In this document: positions 1 to 8,443 of the stretch, piece after piece
How the letters are laid out: each line of letters starts with the position of its first letter
Numbering within the stretch: position 1 is the first letter of the stretch
Source of the DNA: Lutimonas halocynthiae
Lineage (GTDB): Bacteria; Bacteroidota; Bacteroidia; Flavobacteriales; Flavobacteriaceae
DNA: 64,000 nt
Assembly: GCF_030409835.1 (NCBI RefSeq)
Contig: NZ_JAUFQO010000004.1
Coordinates: 558,001 to 622,000, forward strand
Direction of reading: 5' to 3'
Notes under the pieces: model-generated
Told to the model about the DNA's origin: nothing
The model's database searches: none
What the model saw: the letters and a program-made list of their open reading frames with translations, nothing else
Position numbers and translations under genes: made by a program

Positions 1-460
1 CAATGATCAATATAACCGCATAACCAATTGTGTTTCCAACACCATCAAGAATTGATTTCCAAGGGCCATTAGCTAAAGCAAAGGCTTCAAACCTACCCAT
101 GATAATACAATTTGTTATAATAAGACCTACGAATACAGATAGCTGTTTACTTACATCATATGAATAGGCTTTTAAAACCTGATCCACCAAGATCACCAAA
201 AAGGCAACAATCAGTAACTGAACAATAATTCTTATTCTGTTAGGTATAAGATTTCTCAATAAGGAAACAATTAAATTTCCAAATACCAATACAAACATAA
301 CAGCCAATGACATTACTATAGCCGCCTTTAATTGAACTGTAATAGCCAAAGCTGAACAGATCCCTAATACTTGAACCGTTACCGGATTATCATCATTCAA
401 AGGATCAATTAATAACCTTTTGTTCTTTTGCGAAAACAAAGCTTCTTTTTCTCCTGCCAT
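1..460 (-). CDS. nqrD: Na+-translocating NADH:quinone reductase subunit D, partial (C-terminus cut by window edge)
   Basis: I translated the minus strand from the ATG at 460. It opens [17 protein letters not shown] and continues with [19 protein letters not shown], then long hydrophobic helices and the segment [20 protein letters not shown]. This is the NqrD/RnfD-E type membrane fold that helps form the ion- and electron-transferring core of Na+-NQR in the inner membrane. About 153 codons are visible, so roughly the last quarter of a ~210-residue protein is missing. Its start lies 2 nt beyond the nqrC stop, so the gene is translated in the nqrABCD(EF) operon. nqrE and nqrF should follow beyond the left edge. 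Confidence 0.93.
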   Translation of the reverse strand, partial: MAGEKEALFSQKNKRLLIDPLNDDNPVTVQVLGICSALAITVQLKAAIVMSLAVMFVLVFGNLIVSLLRNLIPNRIRIIVQLLIVAFLVILVDQVLKAYSYDVSKQLSVFVGLIITNCIIMGRFEAFALANGPWKSILDGVGNTIGYAVILII

Positions 461-462
461 CA

Positions 463-1158
463 TTAATTATTTTTAAAGTATGGTAAATAGTTTCCTAATC
501 TTTCTTCTAACATATCTGAAACCCCGTCTGAAGTAATTGTCCCTCCAGAAATTGCATCTACTGAATGCTTAGGGTCTGCAGTAGCACCTGACTTGACCGC
601 TTGAACCGAAACAAAATTATTGTTGTCATCTAAAATGGTCTTTCCTATGTATTGGTCTTCATACCAAGATTGGTTAATCTCAGCACCTAAACCAGCGGTT
701 TCACCGGCGTGATCAAATGATGCACCAACTATAGTATTCTTATCCTGATCTAATGCGACATAACCCCAAATCTCTTTCCAGAGACCAGCTCCAAAAAGTG
801 GTATCACATAAAACTTCTTTCCTTCTTTTTCAGCGATATATAACGGAAATGCCTGCTCATCGCTTGGCTTTTTCGTTTCTTTCATCAACTCTATTTTAAA
901 AGCATCTACGTCAGTATTGACGGTTCCGTCTGAATTCAAGGCCAACTCCTCTTTCACAAACTGTGAAAACTGATCGCTAGCTTCTTTTCTGGTTACGTTG
1001 ATGCCAATTGTCGATAAAATATTTTGCATCTTTTCTTGCCTGACATTCTCTGCTTGCAATGGTTTTAGCGTAGTTGCCGTAAAAGCAAGTGCAGCTGCTA
1101 CCACCACAACCATAACAATGGCAAAAATAAAGGTGTATGTGTTGCTATTTCTATCCAT
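463..1158 (-). CDS. nqrC: Na+-NQR subunit C, covalent-FMN periplasmic subunit
   Basis: The 231-residue protein has one N-terminal membrane anchor (about residues 9-30) followed by a soluble FMN-binding domain. The covalent flavin site is read as the threonine in SGGTITS (T207). ApbE-type flavin transferase would attach FMN there by a phosphoester bond. The segments [14 protein letters not shown] and [12 protein letters not shown] are typical of the NqrC/RnfG FMN_bind fold. The gene sits between nqrB (2 nt away) and nqrD (2 nt away), so it is translationally coupled. Its role is one-electron transfer within the Na+ pump. The third position of the flavinylation motif is Gly rather than the usual Ala. 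Confidence 0.95.
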   Translation of the reverse strand: MDRNSNTYTFIFAIVMVVVVAAALAFTATTLKPLQAENVRQEKMQNILSTIGINVTRKEASDQFSQFVKEELALNSDGTVNTDVDAFKIELMKETKKPSDEQAFPLYIAEKEGKKFYVIPLFGAGLWKEIWGYVALDQDKNTIVGASFDHAGETAGLGAEINQSWYEDQYIGKTILDDNNNFVSVQAVKSGATADPKHSVDAISGGTITSDGVSDMLEERLGNYLPYFKNN

Positions 1159-1160
1159 AA

Positions 1161-2303
1161 CTATGCGTTAACTTTTTGTAATCTCTTTTTTCTTCTTTTA
1201 ACATTGCCTTCAATCACATAATGATCAATTGTTGGCGCAAATACGTTCAATAATAATATGGCCATCATCATTCCTTCAGGTAATGTTGGGTTCACTACTC
1301 TAATTAGAATTGCAAATACTCCAATCAAGAAACCATAAATCCATTTTCCTTTAGTTGTTTGCGCTGCCGAAACAGGATCTGTTGCCATAAACACCAAACC
1401 AAATGCAAAACCACCGGCTAATAAATGTTGCCACCATGGGAAATTCAACAACTCATTGGTTTCACTACCAATCGCGTTAAATATAAGACCCATAAGAGAC
1501 GCACCCAGCAAACATGAAATCATTACCCTCCAACTGGCTATACCAGTAAAGAGCAACAAGGCGGCGCCTATCAATATCATCAGTACGGAAGTTTCTCCAA
1601 CCGATCCGGGTATATATCCCATAAACATGTCCATCCAACTTGTGTCAGGAACAGTACCACCTGCAAGAGCTCCTAGAATAGTCTCTCCAGAAACACCATC
1701 TGCAACTGAATCTGCTACCCAAACTGTACTACCAGACATATAAGGTGCATACGAAAACAAAGCAAAAGCCCTGGCAACAAGTGCCGGATTTAAAATATTC
1801 ATTCCAGTACCTCCAAAAGCTTCTTTCCCAATAATTACAGCAAAAACTACAGATACTGCAAGCATCCATAAAGGAAGGTCAATTGGCATGATCATAGGTA
1901 TTAACAATCCTGTGACCAAATAGCCCTCATTCACATCATGCCCTCTAAAAATGGCATAAGCAAATTCAATCCCAAGACCAACTCCGTATGAAACGATGAT
2001 CATCGGTAAAAAACGCAGGGCCCCAAAAATAAAGTAATCCATGAATCCCTGACCTTCACCCATATTTTGATAACCAATATTCCACATTCCAAAAATAAGG
2101 GCAGGTAATAAAGCAATAACCACAGTGATCATCACCCTTTTTAAATCTATCCCATCTCTGATATGTGAACCGAATTTGGTTGTGTGGTTCGGAACATAAA
2201 GAAAAGTATCTATTCCGTTAAATGCAGGAGCGTATTTTTCAAATTTACCCCCCTTATCAAAATGAGGTTTAATTTTATCTAATTGTTTTCTAATAAAATT
2301 CAT
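1161..2303 (-). CDS. nqrB: Na+-NQR subunit B, membrane subunit with covalent FMN
   Basis: The 380-residue polytopic protein has about ten hydrophobic segments. Conserved NqrB features include KEAFGGTGMNILNPAL around residues 160-174 and the C-terminal segment FMATDPVSAAQT. The covalent FMN site is read as T208 in DGVSGETILG. NqrB forms part of the Na+ path and binds FMN and quinone-side cofactors. Length is slightly short of the proteobacterial ~410 residues, mainly at the N-terminus. It starts immediately after nqrA (stop and start adjacent), in operon order A-B-C-D. The residue before the flavinylated Thr is Glu, where Ala is usual. Confidence 0.95.
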   Translation of the reverse strand: MNFIRKQLDKIKPHFDKGGKFEKYAPAFNGIDTFLYVPNHTTKFGSHIRDGIDLKRVMITVVIALLPALIFGMWNIGYQNMGEGQGFMDYFIFGALRFLPMIIVSYGVGLGIEFAYAIFRGHDVNEGYLVTGLLIPMIMPIDLPLWMLAVSVVFAVIIGKEAFGGTGMNILNPALVARAFALFSYAPYMSGSTVWVADSVADGVSGETILGALAGGTVPDTSWMDMFMGYIPGSVGETSVLMILIGAALLLFTGIASWRVMISCLLGASLMGLIFNAIGSETNELLNFPWWQHLLAGGFAFGLVFMATDPVSAAQTTKGKWIYGFLIGVFAILIRVVNPTLPEGMMMAILLLNVFAPTIDHYVIEGNVKRRKKRLQKVNA

Positions 2304-3650
2304 TTAGCCTACTTCTTTAATCATTAAATCTAATCCTTCACGTATAATCTGTTGTGCCTCAATCTTCGAGGAACTTATGAAATCAATCAATGCGAAATCC
2401 TCCGGTGCAACTTCATATATTCCCAGATTTTCCATTTTTTCGATATCCTGGATCATCGTAACTTTTAATAACTGCATTGGGTAAATATCCATCGGGAAAA
2501 CCCTTTCCATCTCACCTGTAATTACAAAAGCTCTTTCTTCACCATTCAAGTTTGTATCAAGATCGTATTCCTTATTAGGTGACAACCATGAAAAGAATGT
2601 TTTACTCATACTGAATTTATGATTCCCTACAAATGGCATCCAACCGAAAAATTCATAATGATCTCCTTCTGGTATAACACTTACAGAATCATGGTAAAAA
2701 CCAACAGATTCTTTAGGACCAACAGCGTCTCCCGTTAAAGGGTTTCCACTGATGACTCTACTTTTACCTGTTTTTAATTTCCCGGCAAGAATATCTTTTA
2801 TTTGGGTTCCCTGAATAACTGAATAATATTGAGGACCTTCTACTTGACTACCAGTTAGCGCAATTACTTTCGTAGGATTATATTTTCCTGTTAAAAATAA
2901 GCTTCCAATAGAAGCAACATCCTGTGGATGAACTACCCATATACGATCTCCAGAATTAATTGGGTTTATATGTGAAATCTGAACACCAACATTTCCTGCT
3001 GGATGATTCCCACTAACTTTGTGTAAAACAACCCCATTTATTTCATCTAAAAAGCTTTCTGAAGCCCCAACCGACAAATGAATTTTCCCTTCTGTCAACT
3101 TGCTTAAAGCATCGATACCAGCTTGAAACTCTTTTTCTCTCCCTTCGAGGGTAACGCTGTGTGAAGCCGCCAAGGGTGCCGTTGCGTAGGCTGATATATA
3201 AATGTCTCTCGGGTTATCTTCAGGGTTTGCCACAACATCATACGGGCGTTGTTTAACCATTGGCCAACATCCGCTTTCTAACAATGATTCTTTAACTTGT
3301 GGACCTGCTAATTTTCCAGGTGTTTTAGCACCAAAATCAACAAATGTATCTTTTTCGTCTGCGCTAATCTTAATAGATAAAATCTTGCGTTTTGCTCCTC
3401 TCACAATCTCCTTTACTTCTCCACTTACGGGAGAAACAAATTTCATTTGATCATTACTTTTTGCATAAAAGACCGTATCACCAACCTTTACCTTATCGCC
3501 TGCTTTTACAGCTAATTTGGGTAATATTCCGTGAAATTCAGGTGGATTTATAGCAAAAACTTTAGAGCGATTCGCCGTAGATATCACATGATTGGCTACT
3601 CCTTTAAGCTTAATGTTTAAGCCCTTTTTAATTTTAATGTCTGTAGACAT
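2304..3650 (-). CDS. nqrA: Na+-NQR subunit A, cytoplasmic quinone-side subunit
   Basis: The 448-residue protein starts MSTDIKIKKGLNIKLKGVA, as typical NqrA does, and carries the lipoyl/barrel-sandwich-like segment KAGDKVKVGDTVFYAKSND near residues 50-68. It lacks transmembrane helices, which fits the peripheral cytoplasmic subunit that contributes to quinone reduction. It is the first gene of the nqr operon. The 212-bp gap upstream separates it from the divergent plug-protein gene and carries a TAnnTTTG element on the minus strand. Length matches the family (about 445-450). Confidence 0.95.
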   Translation of the reverse strand: MSTDIKIKKGLNIKLKGVANHVISTANRSKVFAINPPEFHGILPKLAVKAGDKVKVGDTVFYAKSNDQMKFVSPVSGEVKEIVRGAKRKILSIKISADEKDTFVDFGAKTPGKLAGPQVKESLLESGCWPMVKQRPYDVVANPEDNPRDIYISAYATAPLAASHSVTLEGREKEFQAGIDALSKLTEGKIHLSVGASESFLDEINGVVLHKVSGNHPAGNVGVQISHINPINSGDRIWVVHPQDVASIGSLFLTGKYNPTKVIALTGSQVEGPQYYSVIQGTQIKDILAGKLKTGKSRVISGNPLTGDAVGPKESVGFYHDSVSVIPEGDHYEFFGWMPFVGNHKFSMSKTFFSWLSPNKEYDLDTNLNGEERAFVITGEMERVFPMDIYPMQLLKVTMIQDIEKMENLGIYEVAPEDFALIDFISSSKIEAQQIIREGLDLMIKEVG

Positions 3651-3730
3651 ACTTTGCTTAATTAAATTTAATTCCCCTTGGCCCGCATGAGCCCTAAAAA
3701 AGGAAAAATCAATTGTTTATTAATCGAGTG

Positions 3731-3738
3731 CAAATTTA
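3731..3738 (-). promoter_or_regulatory. Candidate -7 element for nqrA
   Basis: The minus strand reads TAAATTTG, matching the Bacteroidota -7 consensus TAnnTTTG. It would start transcription about 75 nt upstream of the nqrA ATG. I see no clear TTG -33 partner at the expected distance, so this is weak support only. Confidence 0.35.
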
Positions 3739-3862
3739 ATAATTAATATTTTATAGATTAGCATTTAATTAACATTTATTTGGATTGATTAAACGAACCT
3801 GTTTTTGTTCATCATTCGCTTAAAAATCATTCACAAAAACTATACAACAACTTATAATACAG

Positions 3863-5131
3863 ATGTCTATAAAAACTGCTAGTGTAAAAAAAATACTCCT
3901 ATTATGGACTCTTCTCTTGTTTTATGGTCAATCACAAGCTCAGCAGAATAATATCATTCCACCTCCATTACACATTAAAACTATTGAGTTCAAACCTCTT
4001 AATCCCGAAGCTTATGCCCCAATTGTGAAGCTAGGTGAGAAATTGATGCTCAGTTTTGACGATATAAATTCAGAAGAAAGAATTTATTCCTACAAAATTG
4101 AACATTGTGATTATAACTGGCAAAAATCTAACTTATCTTCAACGGAATACATGACTGGTTATGCCACTGACCGGATTAGAAAATACCAGAATTCTTTTAA
4201 CACATTACAGTATTACACACATTACGAACTTCAAATCCCAAATGAAAATAACAGGATTAAAATAAGCGGCAATTATTTGATTAGCATACTTGATGATTAT
4301 GGCAATGTTTTATTTACGAGAAGGTTTATCGTGTATCAGCCAAAAGTAAATGTTGCTGTAACTGCTCATAGAAGCACAGATCCGGCGGTTATTAATGAAA
4401 AACACAGTATACAATTTGCAATAAATCATCCGAATCTAAGATTAAATGATCCTTATCGTGAAATCAAAGTTGATGTGTATCAAAATAATGATTGGAACTC
4501 TGTTATCAAAGATATCAAACCGAAAAATGTACGAGGTACCCAGCTCTGGTATAATCATGTAGATGGTATATCTTATTGGGCAGGAAACGAGTATTTGTAT
4601 TTTGATAGTAAAGAGATTAGAAATGCGACCAACAATATTTTCAAAACAAGATTGGACAACATTTTTAACACCTTTCTATATACGAACGAAGCCCGTGGCA
4701 ACAGACCTTATACATTCTACCCAGATGTGAATGGAAATTTTGTCTTAAGAACATTGGATGCTGAAGATGTGGGTCTTGAAGGCGATTATTCATTTGTTCA
4801 TTTTTCTCTGAAATACAATGAAAATTTTGACCAGGATGATATTTACATTTATGGCAACTTTAACGATTGGCAAATAACTCCAGAGAATAAGATGCACTAT
4901 AATCAGGAAAGCGGCTTGTATGAAGCCCGAATACTCTTTAAACAAGGTTTTTTCAACTACACCCATGTTGCTGTTGACAAAAATTACAGGATCAATCCTT
5001 ATAAAGTTGAGGGCTCATTTTATCAGACAGAAAATGAATATACCGTGATTGTCTACTATAGAAAATTTGGAGATCGATATGATCAGGCAATTGGTCTTGG
5101 GTCTACAAATTCAAAAAGACTTTTAAATTAG
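3863..5131 (+). CDS. Type IX secretion system plug protein (DUF5103 family)
   Basis: The 422-residue protein has a Sec signal peptide (KKILLLWTLLLFYGQSQAQ, cleavage near residue 26). It then shows the DUF5103 signatures IKTIEFKPLNPEAYAPIVKL, IYSYKIEHCDYNW and YMTGYATDRIRKYQNSFNT. A C-terminal beta-sandwich stretch (IYIYGNFNDWQITPENKM) follows. In the family, this protein is the periplasmic plug that closes the SprA translocon of the type IX secretion system of Bacteroidota. No other T9SS gene lies in the window, which is usual because these genes are scattered. It is transcribed alone, divergently from nqrA. Family assignment is by recognition; the plug role is established for homologues. Confidence 0.85.
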   Translation: MSIKTASVKKILLLWTLLLFYGQSQAQQNNIIPPPLHIKTIEFKPLNPEAYAPIVKLGEKLMLSFDDINSEERIYSYKIEHCDYNWQKSNLSSTEYMTGYATDRIRKYQNSFNTLQYYTHYELQIPNENNRIKISGNYLISILDDYGNVLFTRRFIVYQPKVNVAVTAHRSTDPAVINEKHSIQFAINHPNLRLNDPYREIKVDVYQNNDWNSVIKDIKPKNVRGTQLWYNHVDGISYWAGNEYLYFDSKEIRNATNNIFKTRLDNIFNTFLYTNEARGNRPYTFYPDVNGNFVLRTLDAEDVGLEGDYSFVHFSLKYNENFDQDDIYIYGNFNDWQITPENKMHYNQESGLYEARILFKQGFFNYTHVAVDKNYRINPYKVEGSFYQTENEYTVIVYYRKFGDRYDQAIGLGSTNSKRLLN

Positions 5132-5315
5132 ACCAAGCCAAATAAAGATGCTTCTTGCTTCCTAGAATGATTTCAAGCTATTGTTAAATATATTTTTTTA
5201 TCAGCTTATTGGCTTTTTGAATCTTAAACAGGAAAAATGATCAAAAGTTTGGAGTTGCATTAAAAGATTAGCAATAAACTGCCATAACATTTCATTAAAT
5301 CTCAAAAATCAAAAA

Positions 5316-5350
5316 ATTGCTATTATTATAAAATTCATAATAATAGCAAT
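5316..5350. repeat. 13-bp perfect inverted repeat with 9-nt loop
   Basis: ATTGCTATTATTA (5316-5328) and TAATAATAGCAAT (5338-5350) are exact reverse complements around a 9-nt spacer. The hairpin is A/T-rich with little poly-T and sits about 185 nt after the plug-gene stop. An operator or a weak terminator are both possible. Confidence 0.6.
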
Positions 5351-5474
5351 AATTCTTTCCGAATAATTCTACAAATCGACAGATTTTGTTAAAGAATTAA
5401 AAAAAAAAGCGCGTCTTGGTGAGAATTTTCTCATATGTCACCCTAATAACGTAAGTGATGATATTCGTCATGTT

Positions 5475-5501
5475 TTGAAGTCTTTCTTATCAATAATTTT
5501 G
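5475..5501 (+). promoter_or_regulatory. Promoter candidate for the mce-mmd-mut operon
   Basis: A TTG at 5475-5477 is followed after 16 nt by TAATTTTG (5494-5501). This matches the Bacteroidota TTG / TAnnTTTG pattern with a spacing one base shorter than typical. Predicted start of transcription is near 5508, giving a leader of about 32 nt before the mce ATG. Confidence 0.55.
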
Positions 5502-5539
5502 TCGGATAATTCAACCACGATTAACAAAAATCTCAACAA

Positions 5540-5941
5540 ATGAATATCAGTCACATTGAACACATCGGAATTGCAGTAAAAAGCATTGAAGAATCGATTA
5601 AATACTACGAAGAAGTACTAGGCTTAAAATGCTATTCAGTCGAAGAAGTAGCAGATCAAAAAGTAAAAACTGCCTTTTTCCAGGTTGGGGATACAAAAAT
5701 TGAACTGCTAGAAAGCACATCTCCGGACGGGCCCATTGGAAAATTTATCGAAAAAAAAGGAGAAGGCATGCATCATATCGCCTTTGCTGTACCAAACACT
5801 ACTGAAGCACTTGAAACAGCTGCTGAAAAAGGAGTTCAATTAGTCGATAAGGTTTCAAGAGCCGGCGCAGAAGGATTGCACATTGGCTTTCTTCATCCAC
5901 GATCAACCCACGGTGTCTTAACTGAGCTTTGCTCTAAATAA
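5540..5941 (+). CDS. mce: Methylmalonyl-CoA epimerase
   Basis: The 133-residue glyoxalase/VOC-fold protein interconverts (R)- and (S)-methylmalonyl-CoA. Metal ligands and landmarks visible are HIEHIGIAV at the N-terminus, TKIELLEST in the middle, GEGMHHIAFAV around residue 75, and the C-terminal HPRSTHGVLTEL. The length is that of the family. It is the first gene of the methylmalonyl operon, with mmdA starting 57 nt downstream. Its presence links the (R)-specific mutase product encoded 7 kb downstream to the (S)-specific decarboxylase encoded next door. Confidence 0.93.
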   Translation: MNISHIEHIGIAVKSIEESIKYYEEVLGLKCYSVEEVADQKVKTAFFQVGDTKIELLESTSPDGPIGKFIEKKGEGMHHIAFAVPNTTEALETAAEKGVQLVDKVSRAGAEGLHIGFLHPRSTHGVLTELCSK

Positions 5942-5998
5942 GGAACCTGAATCCAAAAAGCAGAAAAAAAATTATAGAGACCAGTTAAATAAGAAACC

Positions 5999-7558
5999 AT
6001 GGTTAATCAGACAAAAATTAATGAACTCATTCAAAAAAGAGTAAAAGCAAAATTGGGTGGGGGTGAAAAGAGAATTGAATCCCAACATGCAAAAGGAAAA
6101 CTAACGGCCCGTGAAAGAATAGATCTATTGCTTGACGAAGACAGTTTCGAAGAATTCGATATGTTCGTTACACACAGAACCAAATCATTCGGACTTGACA
6201 AGCAGATATTTCTTTCAGACGGAGTCATCACAGGTCACGGAACAATTGACGGAAGAATAATATATGTTTTCTCTCAGGATTTTACCGTTTTCGGAGGGTC
6301 TCTTTCTGAAACATATGCCTTAAAGATCTGTAAGATTATGGATATGGCTATGAAGATTGGAGCCCCAGTAATAGGACTAAATGATAGTGGTGGAGCACGT
6401 ATTCAAGAAGGAGTAAGATCACTGGCGGGATATGCCGAAATTTTCCAAAGAAATATCATGGCATCAGGTGTTATACCTCAAATTTCATCCATCCTAGGGC
6501 CTTGTGCAGGGGGAGCGGTGTATTCACCAGCCCTGACTGATTTTACCATCATGACCGATCAAACGAGTTATATGTTTGTGACTGGTCCTAAAGTGGTCGA
6601 AACAGTTACTGGAGAGATCGTTACAGCAGAGGAGCTTGGAGGCGCTCACATTCACTCAACCAAATCAGGCGTTTCGCATTTCTTGGCTGAAAATGATGAG
6701 GAAAACATCCTTTTGATTAGAAAGCTCATGAGTTACCTTCCTTCAAATAATCTTGAAGATCCTCCAATTATAAAATGTACTGACCCTATTGACAGACTTG
6801 AAGACAGGCTGAACGAATTTATTCCTGAAAACCCAAACGAACCATACGATATGGTTAATGTAATTTCCACTATTACCGATAGAGGAGAGTTCATGGAAGT
6901 TCATCGAAACTACGCAAGAAACATTGTGGTGGGATTTGCCAGATTTAATGGACGCCCAGCCGGTATAGTTGCCAATCAACCCAAATACTATGCAGGTGTT
7001 CTTGATATTGAAGCATCGAGAAAAGCAGCTCGATTTGTAAGATTCTGTGATGCATTTAATATTCCTATTGTAACACTTGTTGACGTGCCAGGATTCCTTC
7101 CGGGAACAGGTCAAGAATATGGAGGGATAATCCTTCACGGTGCTAAACTGCTTTTTGCTTATGGTGAAGCTACTGTTCCAAAAGTGACTATTACTTTACG
7201 GAAATCATACGGTGGAGCACATGATGTAATGAGCTGTAAACAGTTAAGAGGAGATGTTAATTACGCTTGGCCAACCGCAGAAATTGCTGTAATGGGTGCC
7301 AAAGGAGCTGTAGAAGTTCTCGAAGGAAGAAACATCAGTAAAATTCAAGATGATGAGGAGAAAAGCAAATATATCAGTCAGAAAGAAGACGAATACACAA
7401 AGAAATTTGCCAATCCATATGAAGCCGCCAAATACGGCTTTATTGATGACGTGATAGAGCCGAGAAATACCCGCTTTAGAATCATCAGAGCACTTGAGTT
7501 ATTAGCCAATAAAAAAGAGGTAAATCCTCCAAAGAAACATTCAAATATTCCATTATAA
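5999..7558 (+). CDS. mmdA: Methylmalonyl-CoA decarboxylase alpha subunit (carboxyltransferase)
   Basis: The 519-residue carboxyltransferase has two crotonase-like halves. Landmarks are [20 protein letters not shown] near residue 35, [20 protein letters not shown] around residues 128-147, [13 protein letters not shown] around 167-179, and the C-terminal-half [21 protein letters not shown]. It transfers CO2 from (S)-methylmalonyl-CoA to the biotin on MmdC. Sequence alone cannot separate it from propionyl-CoA carboxylase beta. The downstream OadG-, biotin-carrier- and OadB-type genes, and the lack of a biotin carboxylase gene, argue for the decarboxylase. Its stop overlaps the next start by 1 nt (TAATG). 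Confidence 0.9.
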   Translation: MVNQTKINELIQKRVKAKLGGGEKRIESQHAKGKLTARERIDLLLDEDSFEEFDMFVTHRTKSFGLDKQIFLSDGVITGHGTIDGRIIYVFSQDFTVFGGSLSETYALKICKIMDMAMKIGAPVIGLNDSGGARIQEGVRSLAGYAEIFQRNIMASGVIPQISSILGPCAGGAVYSPALTDFTIMTDQTSYMFVTGPKVVETVTGEIVTAEELGGAHIHSTKSGVSHFLAENDEENILLIRKLMSYLPSNNLEDPPIIKCTDPIDRLEDRLNEFIPENPNEPYDMVNVISTITDRGEFMEVHRNYARNIVVGFARFNGRPAGIVANQPKYYAGVLDIEASRKAARFVRFCDAFNIPIVTLVDVPGFLPGTGQEYGGIILHGAKLLFAYGEATVPKVTITLRKSYGGAHDVMSCKQLRGDVNYAWPTAEIAVMGAKGAVEVLEGRNISKIQDDEEKSKYISQKEDEYTKKFANPYEAAKYGFIDDVIEPRNTRFRIIRALELLANKKEVNPPKKHSNIPL

Positions 7559-7917
7559 TGATACCATCTATTATTTTAATGTCAACGCTAAAAGAAGGTT
7601 ATCTTATCCTGTTTTCAGGTTTGATCATAGTCTTTAGTGCCCTTTTGACCCTCTCCCTATTCTTCAAGTTCGGACTACCGGTGCTGCTTTTTATTTATAA
7701 AATCATCACTAAAGGTCCTGATAAAAAGATAAAGGATATCGCAATAGGTTCCAATCAGAAATTTACTGGAGAAGAAGCTGCTGTTATAGCCGCTGCAATC
7801 CATTTATATCTTAATGAGCAACACGATTTTGAGAATCCAATCTTAACGATTAAAAAGGCAGAAAAATCATATTCACCTTGGAGTTCCAAAATTTATGGTA
7901 TCCAAAATAAATTGTAG
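7558..7917 (+). CDS. mmdD: Small membrane subunit of Na+-pumping decarboxylase (OadG/MmdD type)
   Basis: The 119-residue protein has one N-terminal transmembrane helix (about residues 14-47) and a soluble tail with FTGEEAAVIAAAIHLYLNE, typical of OadG-like delta/gamma chains. In the family this subunit anchors the carboxyltransferase to the membrane and stabilises the complex. It starts inside the mmdA stop codon (1-nt overlap), which indicates translational coupling. A second ATG at 7579 (M8) is a possible alternative start. These chains diverge strongly, so the call relies on position between mmdA and the biotin carrier as well as on topology. Confidence 0.82.
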   Translation: MIPSIILMSTLKEGYLILFSGLIIVFSALLTLSLFFKFGLPVLLFIYKIITKGPDKKIKDIAIGSNQKFTGEEAAVIAAAIHLYLNEQHDFENPILTIKKAEKSYSPWSSKIYGIQNKL

Positions 7918-7961
7918 AAACGTTCTTCAAAAAAAATTGAACAACCAGAAAACGACAAAAA

Positions 7962-8381
7962 ATGAAATCATTTAAATTCAAAATACACGACAATAATTAC
8001 AAGGTGAATCTATTGTCGCACGAAGGCAATAATATTGAGCTTGAAGTCAATGGTACCAAATACGAGGTAAAACTAAAAGAGGATATAAAAACTACTAAAA
8101 CCCCGACTTTAGTTCGATCAGCATCTAAAAGACCGGTAGAACCGCTTAAAGTAAATCCATCCTCGAAAAAAACAAAAATACTGGCTCCTATACCGGGAAC
8201 TATTTTAGCTGTAGATGTCAAAGTTGGTGATACAGTAAAAATAGGTGACCGACTTGTACAGTTAGAAGCTATGAAAATGGAAAATAATATCATTTCTGAA
8301 AAAGCAGGAACTATTACTGCAATTCATGTAACTGTAAATCAAAAGGTTTTACAGAATGAACCTATGATAGAAATTGAATAA
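7962..8381 (+). CDS. mmdC: Biotin carrier subunit of methylmalonyl-CoA decarboxylase
   Basis: The 139-residue protein ends in a biotinyl/lipoyl domain with the biotin-attachment motif EAMKMEN; the modified lysine is K105. The N-terminal part (residues 1-60) is a lysine-rich platform, joined by a linker containing TKTPTLVRSASKRPVEPL. The biotin shuttles CO2 from MmdA to the membrane decarboxylase MmdB. It lies 44 nt after mmdD and 62 nt before mmdB in the same operon. A biotin ligase is not present in the window. Confidence 0.92.
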   Translation: MKSFKFKIHDNNYKVNLLSHEGNNIELEVNGTKYEVKLKEDIKTTKTPTLVRSASKRPVEPLKVNPSSKKTKILAPIPGTILAVDVKVGDTVKIGDRLVQLEAMKMENNIISEKAGTITAIHVTVNQKVLQNEPMIEIE

Positions 8382-8443
8382 GAAGGCTTCATAGATACGA
8401 GTTTTCTAAATCGAACTGATTTATTACAGAAAAAGAAAAAACA

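Larger units (their letters stand above)
5132..5539. other. Intergenic region, 408 bp, without a gene
   Basis: The region is very A/T-rich. It holds a 13-bp perfect inverted repeat (listed separately) and, at its 3' end, a promoter-like pair for the downstream mce operon. I found no open frame with coding character and no cobalamin-riboswitch B12 box, which I looked for because a B12-dependent mutase lies downstream. Confidence 0.7.

Noticed and set aside
5132-5539. Cobalamin riboswitch upstream of the methylmalonyl operon
   Set aside because: I looked for a B12-box-like conserved core and a compact multi-helix leader and found only an A/T-rich inverted repeat; the predicted leader is only about 32 nt.
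6743-7138. 131-codon minus-strand frame inside mmdA
   Set aside because: It is an antisense shadow of a conserved carboxyltransferase, with no domain or ribosome-binding context.
5999-8381. Propionyl-CoA carboxylase
   Set aside because: The carboxyltransferase alone could be one, but OadG- and OadB-type membrane subunits are present and a biotin carboxylase is absent, so the Na+-pumping decarboxylase fits better.
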